From Actinoallomurus sp. (GTDB taxonomy: Bacteria; Actinomycetota; Actinomycetes; Streptosporangiales; Streptosporangiaceae), in NCBI GenBank assembly GCA_025964685.1, contig JAOPYG010000220.1, forward strand, positions 1-46,581: a DNA stretch of 46,581 nucleotides, written 5' to 3'. Below are positions 7,734-14,997 of this stretch, one piece after another (position 1 is the first letter of the stretch; each line of letters opens with the position of its first letter). The notes beneath the pieces are model-generated. The model did no database searches and was not told where the DNA came from. It saw nothing but the letters and a program-made list of their open reading frames with translations. The translations under genes were made by a program, and so were the position numbers.

Positions 7734-8471
7734 GTGAACAACGTCGGTTACTCTCCTGGCATGGAGGCGACCACGGTGGAACAAAGCTGTGTGACGCCCA
7801 CGGCCGGTCGGCGTGAGCGCAAGAAGCAACGCACTCGCGAGTCGCTGGTCGACGCGGCATTCCGGCTCTTCCAGGAGAAGGGCTTCGAGGCGACGACCGT
7901 CGAGGAGATCGCCGACGCGGTCGACGTCTCGTCACGGACCTTCTTCCGCTACTTCGCGTCGAAGGAAGACGTGGTCCTGACGTACCAGGAAGAGCAGTTC
8001 ACCACGATGCTCGAGGAGCTCGCCGCCCGGCCGAAGGCCGAGCCGGTGATGACCGCCCTTCGCAACGCGGCCGTCTCGGTGCTGCGCGCCTGCGAAGACG
8101 GCGACTACGGGTTCGACCCGGAGCGGTTCGGCTGCATCCAGCAGATGATGGAGAGCAGCCCCGCGGTGTTCGGCCGCAGCCTCGAACACGGTCAGAAGAA
8201 ACAGGCCGAGATCACCCGGGTCATCGCCGAGCGCATGGACGTCGACCCGACCGTCGACCTGCGCCCCCACGTGGCCGCCGGCCTGTCCAACTGCGCGTTC
8301 CGCAGCGCCTTCGAGGTGCTGGCGTCGGGCATGGCCGACACCGCGCGCTTCTCCGAGGTGCTCGACAAGGTCTTCGCCGTCATGGAAGACGGACTCAACC
8401 TCCGGCTCGCCGCCGAGACACCCTGCCTCATGACGGACACCGTCGAGGAGAAAAAGACGCCGTCCCGCTGA
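7734..8471 (+). CDS. TetR-family repressor, probably of the adjacent MFS pump
   Basis: This is a 245-residue TetR regulator. The DNA-binding domain is at about residues 26-75 (RTRESLVDAAFRLFQEKGFE, then TTVEEIADAVDVSSRTFFRYF and ASKEDVV). The ligand-binding helices follow. Start GTG 7734 has AAAGGTGA upstream; ATG 7761 is the alternative. Divergent orientation to an EmrB-type pump with an inverted repeat between them suggests it represses pump transcription until a substrate binds. The C-terminal domain is not diagnostic for the ligand. Confidence 0.85.
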   Translation: MNNVGYSPGMEATTVEQSCVTPTAGRRERKKQRTRESLVDAAFRLFQEKGFEATTVEEIADAVDVSSRTFFRYFASKEDVVLTYQEEQFTTMLEELAARPKAEPVMTALRNAAVSVLRACEDGDYGFDPERFGCIQQMMESSPAVFGRSLEHGQKKQAEITRVIAERMDVDPTVDLRPHVAAGLSNCAFRSAFEVLASGMADTARFSEVLDKVFAVMEDGLNLRLAAETPCLMTDTVEEKKTPSR

Positions 8472-8482
8472 GGCACGCACCA

Positions 8483-8516
8483 CCGGCCCACGGAGCAAGG
8501 GGTCTCCGTGGACCGG
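8483..8516 (+). terminator. Hairpin terminator after TetR gene
   Basis: CCGGcCCACGGAG (8483-8495) pairs with CTCCGTGGaCCGG (8504-8516), leaving an 8-base loop. It starts 11 bases after the stop codon. There is no clear T-run, as is common in actinomycetes. Confidence 0.6.
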
Positions 8517-8644
8517 CACGTCCTCGGGGGCGGCAGTGGCACGCCCCGGCCCGTGCGGACACCCGCCGCGAGACCCCAGGGGCGAAGGTCTGCGTACGTT
8601 CGCCGGGCGGACTGTGCCGTTCTACAGGGGAGCCGCTCTTGGCG

Positions 8645-8842
8645 TCAGGCGGCGAGGGAACGCGGTCGTGAGCGGTGGGGCTCCGTGGTGTGGCCGTCGG
8701 GGGCGAGCTCGCCGGTGTCATCGAAGACGACGACACCGTTGCAGAGCAGGCACCAACCCTGCTCGGGGTGGGACGACACGACACGTGCCGCCGTGTGATC
8801 GAGCGCGGTCGCCGTGGGGCATGGAGGCCGGTGTTGGCACAT
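8645..8842 (-). CDS. DUF5999 family small protein
   Basis: This 65-residue protein starts MCQHRPPCPTATALDHTAAR, followed by SHPEQGWCLLCNGVVVFDDTGEL. This is the conserved layout of DUF5999, common in actinomycetes, with the C-x-H-x-P-P-C start and a later C-x-x-C that could form a metal site. ATG 8842 has AGGGGAAG upstream on the minus strand. Family function is not established. The stretch 8517-8644 beyond its end holds nothing recognisable. Confidence 0.8.
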   Translation of the reverse strand: MCQHRPPCPTATALDHTAARVVSSHPEQGWCLLCNGVVVFDDTGELAPDGHTTEPHRSRPRSLAA

Positions 8843-9139
8843 GTCACTTCCCCTTTCTTCCTAGATGCATTGGGCTATAACACCACGATTGCTCGCCAAA
8901 TGCCCGGAGTCAGCGACGCCACCCCCCAAATCCCGCGCCTGCCAGCAGCAGCGCGAGCATTCCGGCTAGCGGGTATCACCCAGTGCCACACGCCGGTAGC
9001 GCGGCGTACACCGTCATCTGCGCGGGACTCTCCGGACAGCACTCCACGGAGCTGGTGCACCGGGGCGTGGTCTATGACCTGGAAGTGGACACGACTCACA
9101 CCGAGTCGCCGGCGTGCGCCCGGCAGATCGCCTCTCGCC
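8843..9139. other. Gene-free stretch downstream of igr-like operon
   Basis: No frame here resembles a known protein. A short hairpin, CGACTC (9092-9097) with GAGTCG (9103-9108), lies 31 bases beyond the stop of ltp2 and may help end that operon's transcript. It is weak. Confidence 0.35.
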
Positions 9140-10306
9140 TCACGCGTCGCGGCTGAGGATGAGGCCGCTGGTCGGCACGCCGGTGCCGGCGGTGACCAGG
9201 ACGTTCGACACGTCGGCGACCTGGTTGACCGACGTGCCGCGCACCTGGCGCACTCCCTCGGCGATGCCGTTCATGCCGTGGATGTACGCCTCGCCGAGCT
9301 GGCCGCCGTTGGGGTTGACCGGCAGGCGGCCGCCGAGCTCGATGCCGCCGTCCGCGACGAAGTCGCGGGCCTCCCCCCGGCCGCAGAGGCCCAGCTCCTC
9401 CAGCTGGATCAGCACGAACGGCGTGAAGTGGTCGTACAGGATCGCGGTCTGCACATCCCCAGGGCCCAGGCCGGACCGCCGCCACAGGGCGCGGCCGACC
9501 ACGCCCATCGCGGGTAGGGCGGCCACGTCGGTGTCGTAGTAGCCGAACATCATCATCTGGTTCGGCCCGGAGCCCTGCGCGGCGGCCGAGACGACGACGG
9601 GCGGGCAGGCGAGATCGCGGGCGTGGTCGGCGCCCGTCACCACGATCGCCACACCGCCGTCGGACTCCTGGCAGCAGTCCAGCAGGTGCAGCGGTTCGAC
9701 CACCCAGCGGCTGGCCTGGTGCTCCTCCAGCGTGATCGGCCGGTCGTGGAACCACGCCCGTGGGTTGGTAGCGGCGTGCCGGCGCATCGCGACCGCCACG
9801 CGCCCGAAGTCCTCGCTGGTCGCGCCGTACTCATGCATGTAGCGCCGTGCCTGCATGGCGACCCACGCGGCGGGGGTGGCGAAGCCGTACGGCAGGTGCC
9901 AGGAGGACTCCATCGAGGCCGCGCCGGGCCGGGTGAGCGTGCTCGCCTGGCCGAAGCGGTGGCCGGACCGTTCGTTGAACGCCCGGTAGCACACGACCGT
10001 CTTCGCCTGCCCGGACGCGACGGCCATCGCGGCGTGCGCGACCGTGCCACAGGCCGCACCGCCGCCGTAGTCCACGCGCGAGAAGAACGAGAGCTCCGGG
10101 ATGCCCAGCTCGCGCGCGACGGCGATCTCGGAGTTGGTGTCGTGGGTGAACGTCACCAGGCCGTCGACGTCCGAGGGCGTCAGACCGGCGTCCTTGATCG
10201 CGGCGATGCACGCCTCGGCGGCGAGCTGCAGCTCAGAACGGCCCGACTCCTTGGAGAACTCGGTCGCGCCGATGCCGGCGATCGCCGCACGGCCGGAGAT
10301 CGTCAC
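9140..10306 (-). CDS. ltp2: Ltp2-like steroid side-chain retro-aldolase (thiolase fold)
   Basis: The protein has 388 residues and is of the lipid-transfer-protein/thiolase group. The start (AAIAGIGATEFSKESGRSEL), VDYGGGAACGTVAHAAMAVA, the late LYDHFTPFVLIQLEELGLCG and GGQLGEAYIHGMNGIAEGVR closely resemble what I remember of mycobacterial Ltp2 (Rv3540c). Ltp2 cleaves 17-hydroxy-3-oxo-pregnene-20-carboxyl-CoA to androstenedione and propionyl-CoA, and needs the DUF35 domain of ChsH2. The gene starts with GTG that overlaps the stop of the upstream fusion gene (GTGA). Its position as last gene of the block matches the igr operon of M. tuberculosis. No KstR box lies directly upstream, so it is read from the promoter at 13.9 kb. 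Confidence 0.88.
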   Translation of the reverse strand: MTISGRAAIAGIGATEFSKESGRSELQLAAEACIAAIKDAGLTPSDVDGLVTFTHDTNSEIAVARELGIPELSFFSRVDYGGGAACGTVAHAAMAVASGQAKTVVCYRAFNERSGHRFGQASTLTRPGAASMESSWHLPYGFATPAAWVAMQARRYMHEYGATSEDFGRVAVAMRRHAATNPRAWFHDRPITLEEHQASRWVVEPLHLLDCCQESDGGVAIVVTGADHARDLACPPVVVSAAAQGSGPNQMMMFGYYDTDVAALPAMGVVGRALWRRSGLGPGDVQTAILYDHFTPFVLIQLEELGLCGRGEARDFVADGGIELGGRLPVNPNGGQLGEAYIHGMNGIAEGVRQVRGTSVNQVADVSNVLVTAGTGVPTSGLILSRDA

Positions 10307-11580
10307 GAGGGCTCCTTCAACCGTACGGTGGCCGTCACGTGGTCACCGAGGCTCACCGTGCCGCGTACCTCGACGGTCTGCTCGTCCACCGCCCGGCCGG
10401 TCAGGGTCAGCGTCTCCCCGGCGTACGCCGGCGCGCCGAGCCGCAGCGAGACGCCCGCCAGGCGCGCGTCCGGCAGGTGTTCGAGCACGCATCTCTGGAC
10501 CAGGCCCGTCGTGGTGAGGATGTTGAGGAAGATGTCCTGCGACCCCTGCGCGCGCGCCACGCCCGGATCGTGGTGCACCGGCGTGAGGTCGCGGGTGGCC
10601 AGCGCGGTGGAGATCACGAACGTCGGCGTCAGCTCGATCCGCAGAGCCGGCCATCCGCCGTCCGCGTGCGGGGAGGGATCCTCGGGACGGGTCCCGGCCG
10701 GACGCCACTGCGGCAGCGTCAGCTCATCGTCCATCCGCTGGAACTCCAGCTCCACCGGCATGCCGACGTACGCGTCGCCGGGCGGGCAGCCGAGCAGGTT
10801 GCCGACCATCCGCACGCCCTCGTCGAGCTCGACCAGGACCACGGCGTACGGCGGCCGCAGGCCGGGCACGGGCGGATGGTGGTGCACGACGTAGCTGTGC
10901 ACGACGCCGCGCCCGCGTGCCGCGACGTGGTCGCGCTTGGTGGAGTGGCAGTGCGGGCACATCGGGCCGGGCGGATGGCGCAGCTCACCGCACTCGGCGC
11001 AGCGCTGGACGCGCAGCTCACCCTCCTGCACGCCCTCCCAGAAGAAGGCGGTGTCCGGGCCGATGACGGGCCGCAGCGGGTACTCGCCTCCGGTCCGCGG
11101 CGGCGGCGCGTCACCGGCGCGCGGCGTGAACTTCAGGACCCGGAACAGCATCTCCGCGACGCGCTCGTCGCCGGAGTACCAGCTCTGGTACCAGGTCACG
11201 AAGTAGCCCTCGCCGAGCGCGGTGCGCTTCGGCCCGGTCACGCCCTCGAACCGCGACGTCGTGCGGAGCTCCTCGCCGAGCCGGACGTACCGGTCGTAGG
11301 TCTGCTCGCAGTTCGTGGCGACCACGCCCGTGAATCCCGCCTCGTCCAGCATCCGCAGGGTGCGGTCAGGGGTGGTCTCCGGCCGGTCGCCGAGGCCGGT
11401 CATCGACCAGACCTGGATCATGGCCGGCGGGGCGAACTCCGTCCAGCGGCCGTCGCGGTCGCCGAGTGCCTGGGTCCAGTTGCGGATCATCGCGGCGTTC
11501 ACCGGATCGGGGCACGGGGAGACCGGGACCTCCCCCTCGGCCGCGAGTTCGTCCGCGAGCGCCATGAGCCGATCGTGCAT
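10303..11580 (-). CDS. chsH2: ChsH2-ChsH1 fusion: MaoC-like hydratase, DUF35, MaoC-like hydratase
   Basis: This 425-residue protein joins two proteins that are separate in M. tuberculosis. Residues 1-160 are the MaoC-like N-terminal domain of ChsH2. Residues 165-290 are DUF35, with a zinc ribbon at C194, C197, C208 and C211 and an OB-fold part after it (GVVHSYVVHHHPPVPGLRPP). Residues 310-425 resemble ChsH1: FVISTALATRDLTPVHHDPG holds the hydratase Asp/His (D331, H336), then AQGSQDIFLNILTTTGLVQR and LGDHVTATV. The expected reaction is hydration of the 17(20)-ene steroid acyl-CoA, with DUF35 docking to Ltp2. ATG 11580 has GGAGGGAGAGAC before it. It follows the dehydrogenase by 23 bases. Confidence 0.87.
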   Translation of the reverse strand: MHDRLMALADELAAEGEVPVSPCPDPVNAAMIRNWTQALGDRDGRWTEFAPPAMIQVWSMTGLGDRPETTPDRTLRMLDEAGFTGVVATNCEQTYDRYVRLGEELRTTSRFEGVTGPKRTALGEGYFVTWYQSWYSGDERVAEMLFRVLKFTPRAGDAPPPRTGGEYPLRPVIGPDTAFFWEGVQEGELRVQRCAECGELRHPPGPMCPHCHSTKRDHVAARGRGVVHSYVVHHHPPVPGLRPPYAVVLVELDEGVRMVGNLLGCPPGDAYVGMPVELEFQRMDDELTLPQWRPAGTRPEDPSPHADGGWPALRIELTPTFVISTALATRDLTPVHHDPGVARAQGSQDIFLNILTTTGLVQRCVLEHLPDARLAGVSLRLGAPAYAGETLTLTGRAVDEQTVEVRGTVSLGDHVTATVRLKEPS

Positions 11581-11603
11581 GTCTCTCCCTCCGCCGCGTG
11601 ACG

Positions 11604-12776
11604 TCAGCGAGAGGCCCGCGGCAGGCCGAGGCCGATCATGGCGATGATCTCACGCTGGATCTCGTTGACGCCGCCTCCGAAGGTCAGCACGAGGCCGCCC
11701 TTCACGCCGCGGTCGATGCGGTCGATCAGGTCCCGGGTCTCCTCATCGCCCGGGTCGCCGTAGCGCGCCAGCACCTCGCCGGCGATGCGCCCGGCGTCCT
11801 GCATGCGCTCGGAGCCATAGATCTTGGTGGCGGAGGCGTCCGGCGCGCCGAGCCAGCCGAGGTCCATGTTCGCGGCGACCTGCCAGTTGAGCAGCTCATT
11901 GATGCGCGTGAACGCGTGTATCTCGGCGACGGCGCGGCGTACGGCGGGCTGCTCGATCAGCGGCCGCCCGTCGCGGCCCGGCTTGGTGCGCGCCCAGCGT
12001 AGGAACCGGTCGTAGGTATGGGCGATGTTGCCGGCCGGGCCGAGCGTGACGCGTTCGTGGTTGAGCTGGTTGACGATGAGGTCCCAGCCGCGGTTCTCCT
12101 CGCCGACGAGCATGTCGACCGGCACGCGTACGTCCTGGTAGTACGTCGAGTTGGTGTGGTGGCGGCCGTCCATCGTGACGATCGGCGTCCAGGAGTACCC
12201 CGGGTCGGTGCAGTCGGCGATGAGCATCGAGATGCCCTTGTGCTTCTTGGCGTCCGGGTCGGTGCGCACGGCCAGCCAGACGTGGTCGGCGTGGTGCGCG
12301 CCCGAGGTGAAGATCTTCTGGCCGTTGACGACGTAGTGGTCGCCGTCCCTGACCGCCGTGGTGCGGAGCGCGGCGAGGTCGGTGCCGGCGCCGGGCTCGC
12401 TGTAGCCGATGGCGAAATGACACTCTCCGGCGAGGATCCGGGGCAGGAACCGCTTCTTCTGCTCCTCGGTCCCGTACTGCACGAGCGTCGGTGCGACGGT
12501 GTTCAGCGTGATGAGCGGGTACGGCACCTCGGCGCGGGCGATCTCGTTGGCGAAGATCTGCTGCTCGAGCGGGCCGAAGCCGCGCCCGCCGTACTCCTTC
12601 GGGAGCGCGATGCCCAGCATGCCGTCGCGGCCCAGTCGCCGGCAGTGCTCCATGTACGCGGGGCCGAACGAGTCGCGGTGGATCCGGTCGCGCTGCTCGT
12701 CGGTCAGGCAGCCGCGGAAGTAGTCGCGCAGCTCGTCGCGGAGTGTCTTCTGCTCGCTGGTCAGGTCGATCAACAT
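11604..12776 (-). CDS. chsE2: Acyl-CoA dehydrogenase, ChsE2/FadE29-like subunit
   Basis: This is a 390-residue acyl-CoA dehydrogenase. YSEPGAGTDLAALRT (about 125-139) is the family's middle-domain signature, and GLVLTFGGGVNEIQREIIA near the C-terminus matches the FadE29-type ending. The ATG at 12776-12774 overlaps the stop of the upstream dehydrogenase by one base (TGATG), which suggests coupled translation and an obligate two-subunit enzyme. In mycobacteria ChsE1 and ChsE2 form an alpha2beta2 dehydrogenase that unsaturates 3-oxo-pregn-4-ene-20-carboxyl-CoA at C17-C20. Order and neighbours are those of that operon. Assignment to this step rests on context as well as sequence. Confidence 0.85.
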   Translation of the reverse strand: MLIDLTSEQKTLRDELRDYFRGCLTDEQRDRIHRDSFGPAYMEHCRRLGRDGMLGIALPKEYGGRGFGPLEQQIFANEIARAEVPYPLITLNTVAPTLVQYGTEEQKKRFLPRILAGECHFAIGYSEPGAGTDLAALRTTAVRDGDHYVVNGQKIFTSGAHHADHVWLAVRTDPDAKKHKGISMLIADCTDPGYSWTPIVTMDGRHHTNSTYYQDVRVPVDMLVGEENRGWDLIVNQLNHERVTLGPAGNIAHTYDRFLRWARTKPGRDGRPLIEQPAVRRAVAEIHAFTRINELLNWQVAANMDLGWLGAPDASATKIYGSERMQDAGRIAGEVLARYGDPGDEETRDLIDRIDRGVKGGLVLTFGGGVNEIQREIIAMIGLGLPRASR

Positions 12777-13876
12777 CAGGCCACCAGAGCTCCGATCGCG
12801 TCGAGCTGTTCCTCCGCGCCGCCGAGCAGGTGCACGTAGTGCTTGCCCCACGCGAAGTGCCGGTGCAGCGGGTAGGTCACGTCCAGTCCGAGTCCGCCGT
12901 GCAGGTGCTGGCAGGTGTAGAGGGCCCGCAGCGCACCTTCGCAGGCCGCCCAGGCCGCCACCGCGAGCACCTCGGCGGCGTCGTCGTGCCCCTCGGCGAG
13001 CCGCCAAACACCGGCCCACATGGCCACGTCGAGGGCGCGTTTGGCGATGTAGACGTCGCCGATCTGCATCGTGACGGCCTGGAACCCGGCGAGCGGACGG
13101 CCGAACTGCTCGCGCGTCTTCACGTGCTCGGTGGTGAGGTCCAGGGCGGCGGCGAGCGCGCCCGAGGCGGAGGCGACGGCTCCGGCCGAGGTGTGGCCGA
13201 CCAGCGTCTCGTACGCTCCGGGCCCGAGCAGAGAGTCCGCGCCGGTCCGTACGCCGTCCAGGCCCAGCCGCGACATCGGCTCGCCGGTGGCCGCCGGCTG
13301 CGGTGTGAGGGCGACCTGGCCGGGTTCGAGAAGGAAGACGCCGACGCCTCCGTCATCGGTGCGCGCCGGGACGAGGATGAAGGCCGCCTGCTCGGCGTAG
13401 GACACGAAGGTCTTCACGCCGTCGATGACGTACGCGTCGCCGTCGCGACGCGCGGTCGTGTCCGGCGTGACGGCCGCCGAGGGCGCCAGGCCGCTGCCCG
13501 GCTCGCGTACCGCCGCGGTGAGCACCATCCCGCCCTCGGCCAGCGCGGCGAGCCGCGCGCGGCGGTCGCCGGTGCCGTGCCGTGCGACGGTGAGGGCGGC
13601 GGTGAGGGAGGCGTATGCGGGCACCGGCGCGGCGTGCGCGCTGATCTCCCGCAGGATCACCGCCAGCGCGACCGCGCCGAGCCCGGCACCGCCGAGGTCC
13701 TCCGGCAGGCAGGCGCCGAGCAGGCCGGCACTGGCGAGCGCCGTCCACAGCTTGGCGTCATAGGGCTCACCGGATCGCTCGTGGGCCTCGATCCGCGCGG
13801 AGGCCGCCTCGCGGTCCAGCAAGCCGGCCGCCAGTCTCTGCAGCTCCTGGGAGTCGTCGTCGAGATCGAAGTCCAT
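12776..13876 (-). CDS. chsE1: Acyl-CoA dehydrogenase, ChsE1/FadE28-like subunit
   Basis: This 366-residue acyl-CoA dehydrogenase is more divergent than its neighbour. It has a typical C-terminal domain (TREQFGRPLAGFQAV and QHLHGGLGLDVTYPLHRHF), but the middle-domain signature is altered to AVREPGSGLAPSAA. That is expected for one member of a heteromeric steroid acyl-CoA dehydrogenase, where each subunit supplies part of the site. It is the first gene of the igr-like block. A KstR-like operator lies 44 bases upstream of its ATG. RBS is GAGAGGGG. Length compares with about 340 residues for mycobacterial FadE28. Confidence 0.83.
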   Translation of the reverse strand: MDFDLDDDSQELQRLAAGLLDREAASARIEAHERSGEPYDAKLWTALASAGLLGACLPEDLGGAGLGAVALAVILREISAHAAPVPAYASLTAALTVARHGTGDRRARLAALAEGGMVLTAAVREPGSGLAPSAAVTPDTTARRDGDAYVIDGVKTFVSYAEQAAFILVPARTDDGGVGVFLLEPGQVALTPQPAATGEPMSRLGLDGVRTGADSLLGPGAYETLVGHTSAGAVASASGALAAALDLTTEHVKTREQFGRPLAGFQAVTMQIGDVYIAKRALDVAMWAGVWRLAEGHDDAAEVLAVAAWAACEGALRALYTCQHLHGGLGLDVTYPLHRHFAWGKHYVHLLGGAEEQLDAIGALVA

Positions 13877-13919
13877 GATCCCCTCTCGCGGCGGGAGGCA
13901 GCGGGCCTGCGATGCAAAC

Positions 13920-13933
13920 TAGAACGGATTCTA
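13920..13933 (-). promoter_or_regulatory. KstR-like operator of the igr-like operon
   Basis: TAGAACGGATTCTA matches TnnAACnnGTTnnA at 13 of 14 defined-length positions (A in place of G at position 9). It extends to the palindrome ACTAGAA-4-TTCTAGT. It lies 44 bases upstream of the chsE1 start. Confidence 0.75.
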
Positions 13934-14024
13934 GTACGTGTCCACTGTTGAGAGGTGCGTCTCATCTCGCCATGTGGCACGGGATCCACTGATCTTCGGG
14001 AGGCCGACGAGGCCGGTGGTGCGG

Positions 14025-14038
14025 AATAACGTGTTCTC
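14025..14038 (+). promoter_or_regulatory. Probable KstR-like operator upstream of kstR (autoregulation)
   Basis: AATAACGTGTTCTC has the full AACnnGTT core but misses the outer T and A. It lies 72 bases upstream of the kstR start in the shared divergent gap, so the regulator probably controls itself. Confidence 0.5.
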
Positions 14039-14109
14039 GCGGCATGTACCCTTGTGCAAAGTGATCGCGCGGACAGGAGTCGCCGCGCTCCGACCGGAGG
14101 TGTGCCGAC

Positions 14110-14697
14110 GTGACCGCAGATCCGGCAGCGGCCGGTCACCCGACGGGCCGCTCCCGCAGCCAGCACCAGCGTCGCAAGCGCATCCTCCAGGCGGCAGCCG
14201 CACTCGCCTCGCGCGGCGGCGTTGAGGCGATGCAGATGCGTACCGTGGCCGAGCGCGCCGGCGTGGCCCTGGGCACGCTCTACCGCTACTTCCCCTCCAA
14301 GATGGACCTCGTGGTGGCGGTCGTCAACGAGGAGATGGACACCCTCGAGGCGAGCCTGGAGCGGCGTCCCCCGAGTTCGGGCACGCCGGCCGGCCGGGCC
14401 GTCGAGGTGCTGATGCGCGCGACGCGCGGACTGATGCGCGAGCCCGAGCTCGCGGACGCCTTGATCCGGTCACTGCTGCTGTCGGACGTCAAGACCGACC
14501 TGGGTGACCGGATGGCGGGAATGCTCGCACGGGTCGCCGGTGACGGCGTCCCTCACGAGGAACAACAGATACTCCTGCGCTCGCTGTCCAGCGTCTGGGT
14601 CATGGAGATGATCGAACTGCTCCGTGGCCGCAGCGGCAACGAGCGGATCCAGGCGCGCTTGGAGATCGCCGCCGAGCGTCTGCTCGCCGGCTTCTAG
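14110..14697 (+). CDS. kstR: KstR-like TetR repressor of sterol catabolism
   Basis: This is a 195-residue TetR regulator. The segment from about residue 20 (QHQRRKRILQAAAALASRGG, then VEAMQMRTVAERAGVALGTLYRYFPSKMDLV) closely resembles the DNA-binding domain of mycobacterial KstR, including RRKRIL and the MR-x-VA-x-RA pattern. The later HEEQQILLRSLSSVWVMEM and RLEIAAERLL also fit KstR. KstR represses cholesterol genes until a 3-oxo-cholest-4-en-26-oyl-CoA-type thioester binds. GTG 14110 has GGAGG at 14096-14100. The gene is divergent from the igr-like operon. Its likely targets carry the AGAAC boxes listed at 13.9, 23.3-23.4, 24.7, 26.0 and 41.9 kb. Confidence 0.85.
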   Translation: MTADPAAAGHPTGRSRSQHQRRKRILQAAAALASRGGVEAMQMRTVAERAGVALGTLYRYFPSKMDLVVAVVNEEMDTLEASLERRPPSSGTPAGRAVEVLMRATRGLMREPELADALIRSLLLSDVKTDLGDRMAGMLARVAGDGVPHEEQQILLRSLSSVWVMEMIELLRGRSGNERIQARLEIAAERLLAGF

Positions 14698-14719
14698 AAC
14701 CGCTGGAACCGCGCCCTGG

Positions 14720-14863
14720 TCAGGCGGCCACTCCGGCCGTCCGAAGGTCGCGGTAAAGCCCGGAGCGCATGAACTGAACGATCAACCGGGCGAGAAGGGC
14801 CTGGAGGAGCATCACCAGGGCCTTCGCGAGGATGGTCGAGACGAGGTCCGGCACGGGGAACAC
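14720..14863 (-). CDS. Small hydrophobic protein, 47 residues (candidate)
   Basis: A GTG-started frame reads MFPVPDLVSTILAKALVMLL, then QALLARLIVQFMRSGLYRDL and a short tail. It contains one amphipathic or membrane helix of about 25 residues and then basic residues. It was found by reading the minus strand between kstR and the P-type ATPase; the strand bias of its codons (G/C at third positions) supports coding. The ribosome site is weak, and I know no family for it. The rest of 14698-14997 holds nothing I can name. Confidence 0.42.
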   Translation of the reverse strand: MFPVPDLVSTILAKALVMLLQALLARLIVQFMRSGLYRDLRTAGVAA

Positions 14864-14997
14864 CTAACTCATCAGGGGGTGCTTTCGACATGAGTATGCC
14901 TTCTTGTCCGATTTTAGGAAAACCCAGGCGGTAACCAGAAGGTGAACATCCGCTGACGTCGCGTTACCGCCGTCGAGCCTCTGCGTCACGCCGGATG

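Noticed and set aside
8875..9099. A 74-residue minus-strand frame between DUF5999 and ltp2.
   Set aside because: No ribosome site, no family resemblance and unusual composition; probably chance.
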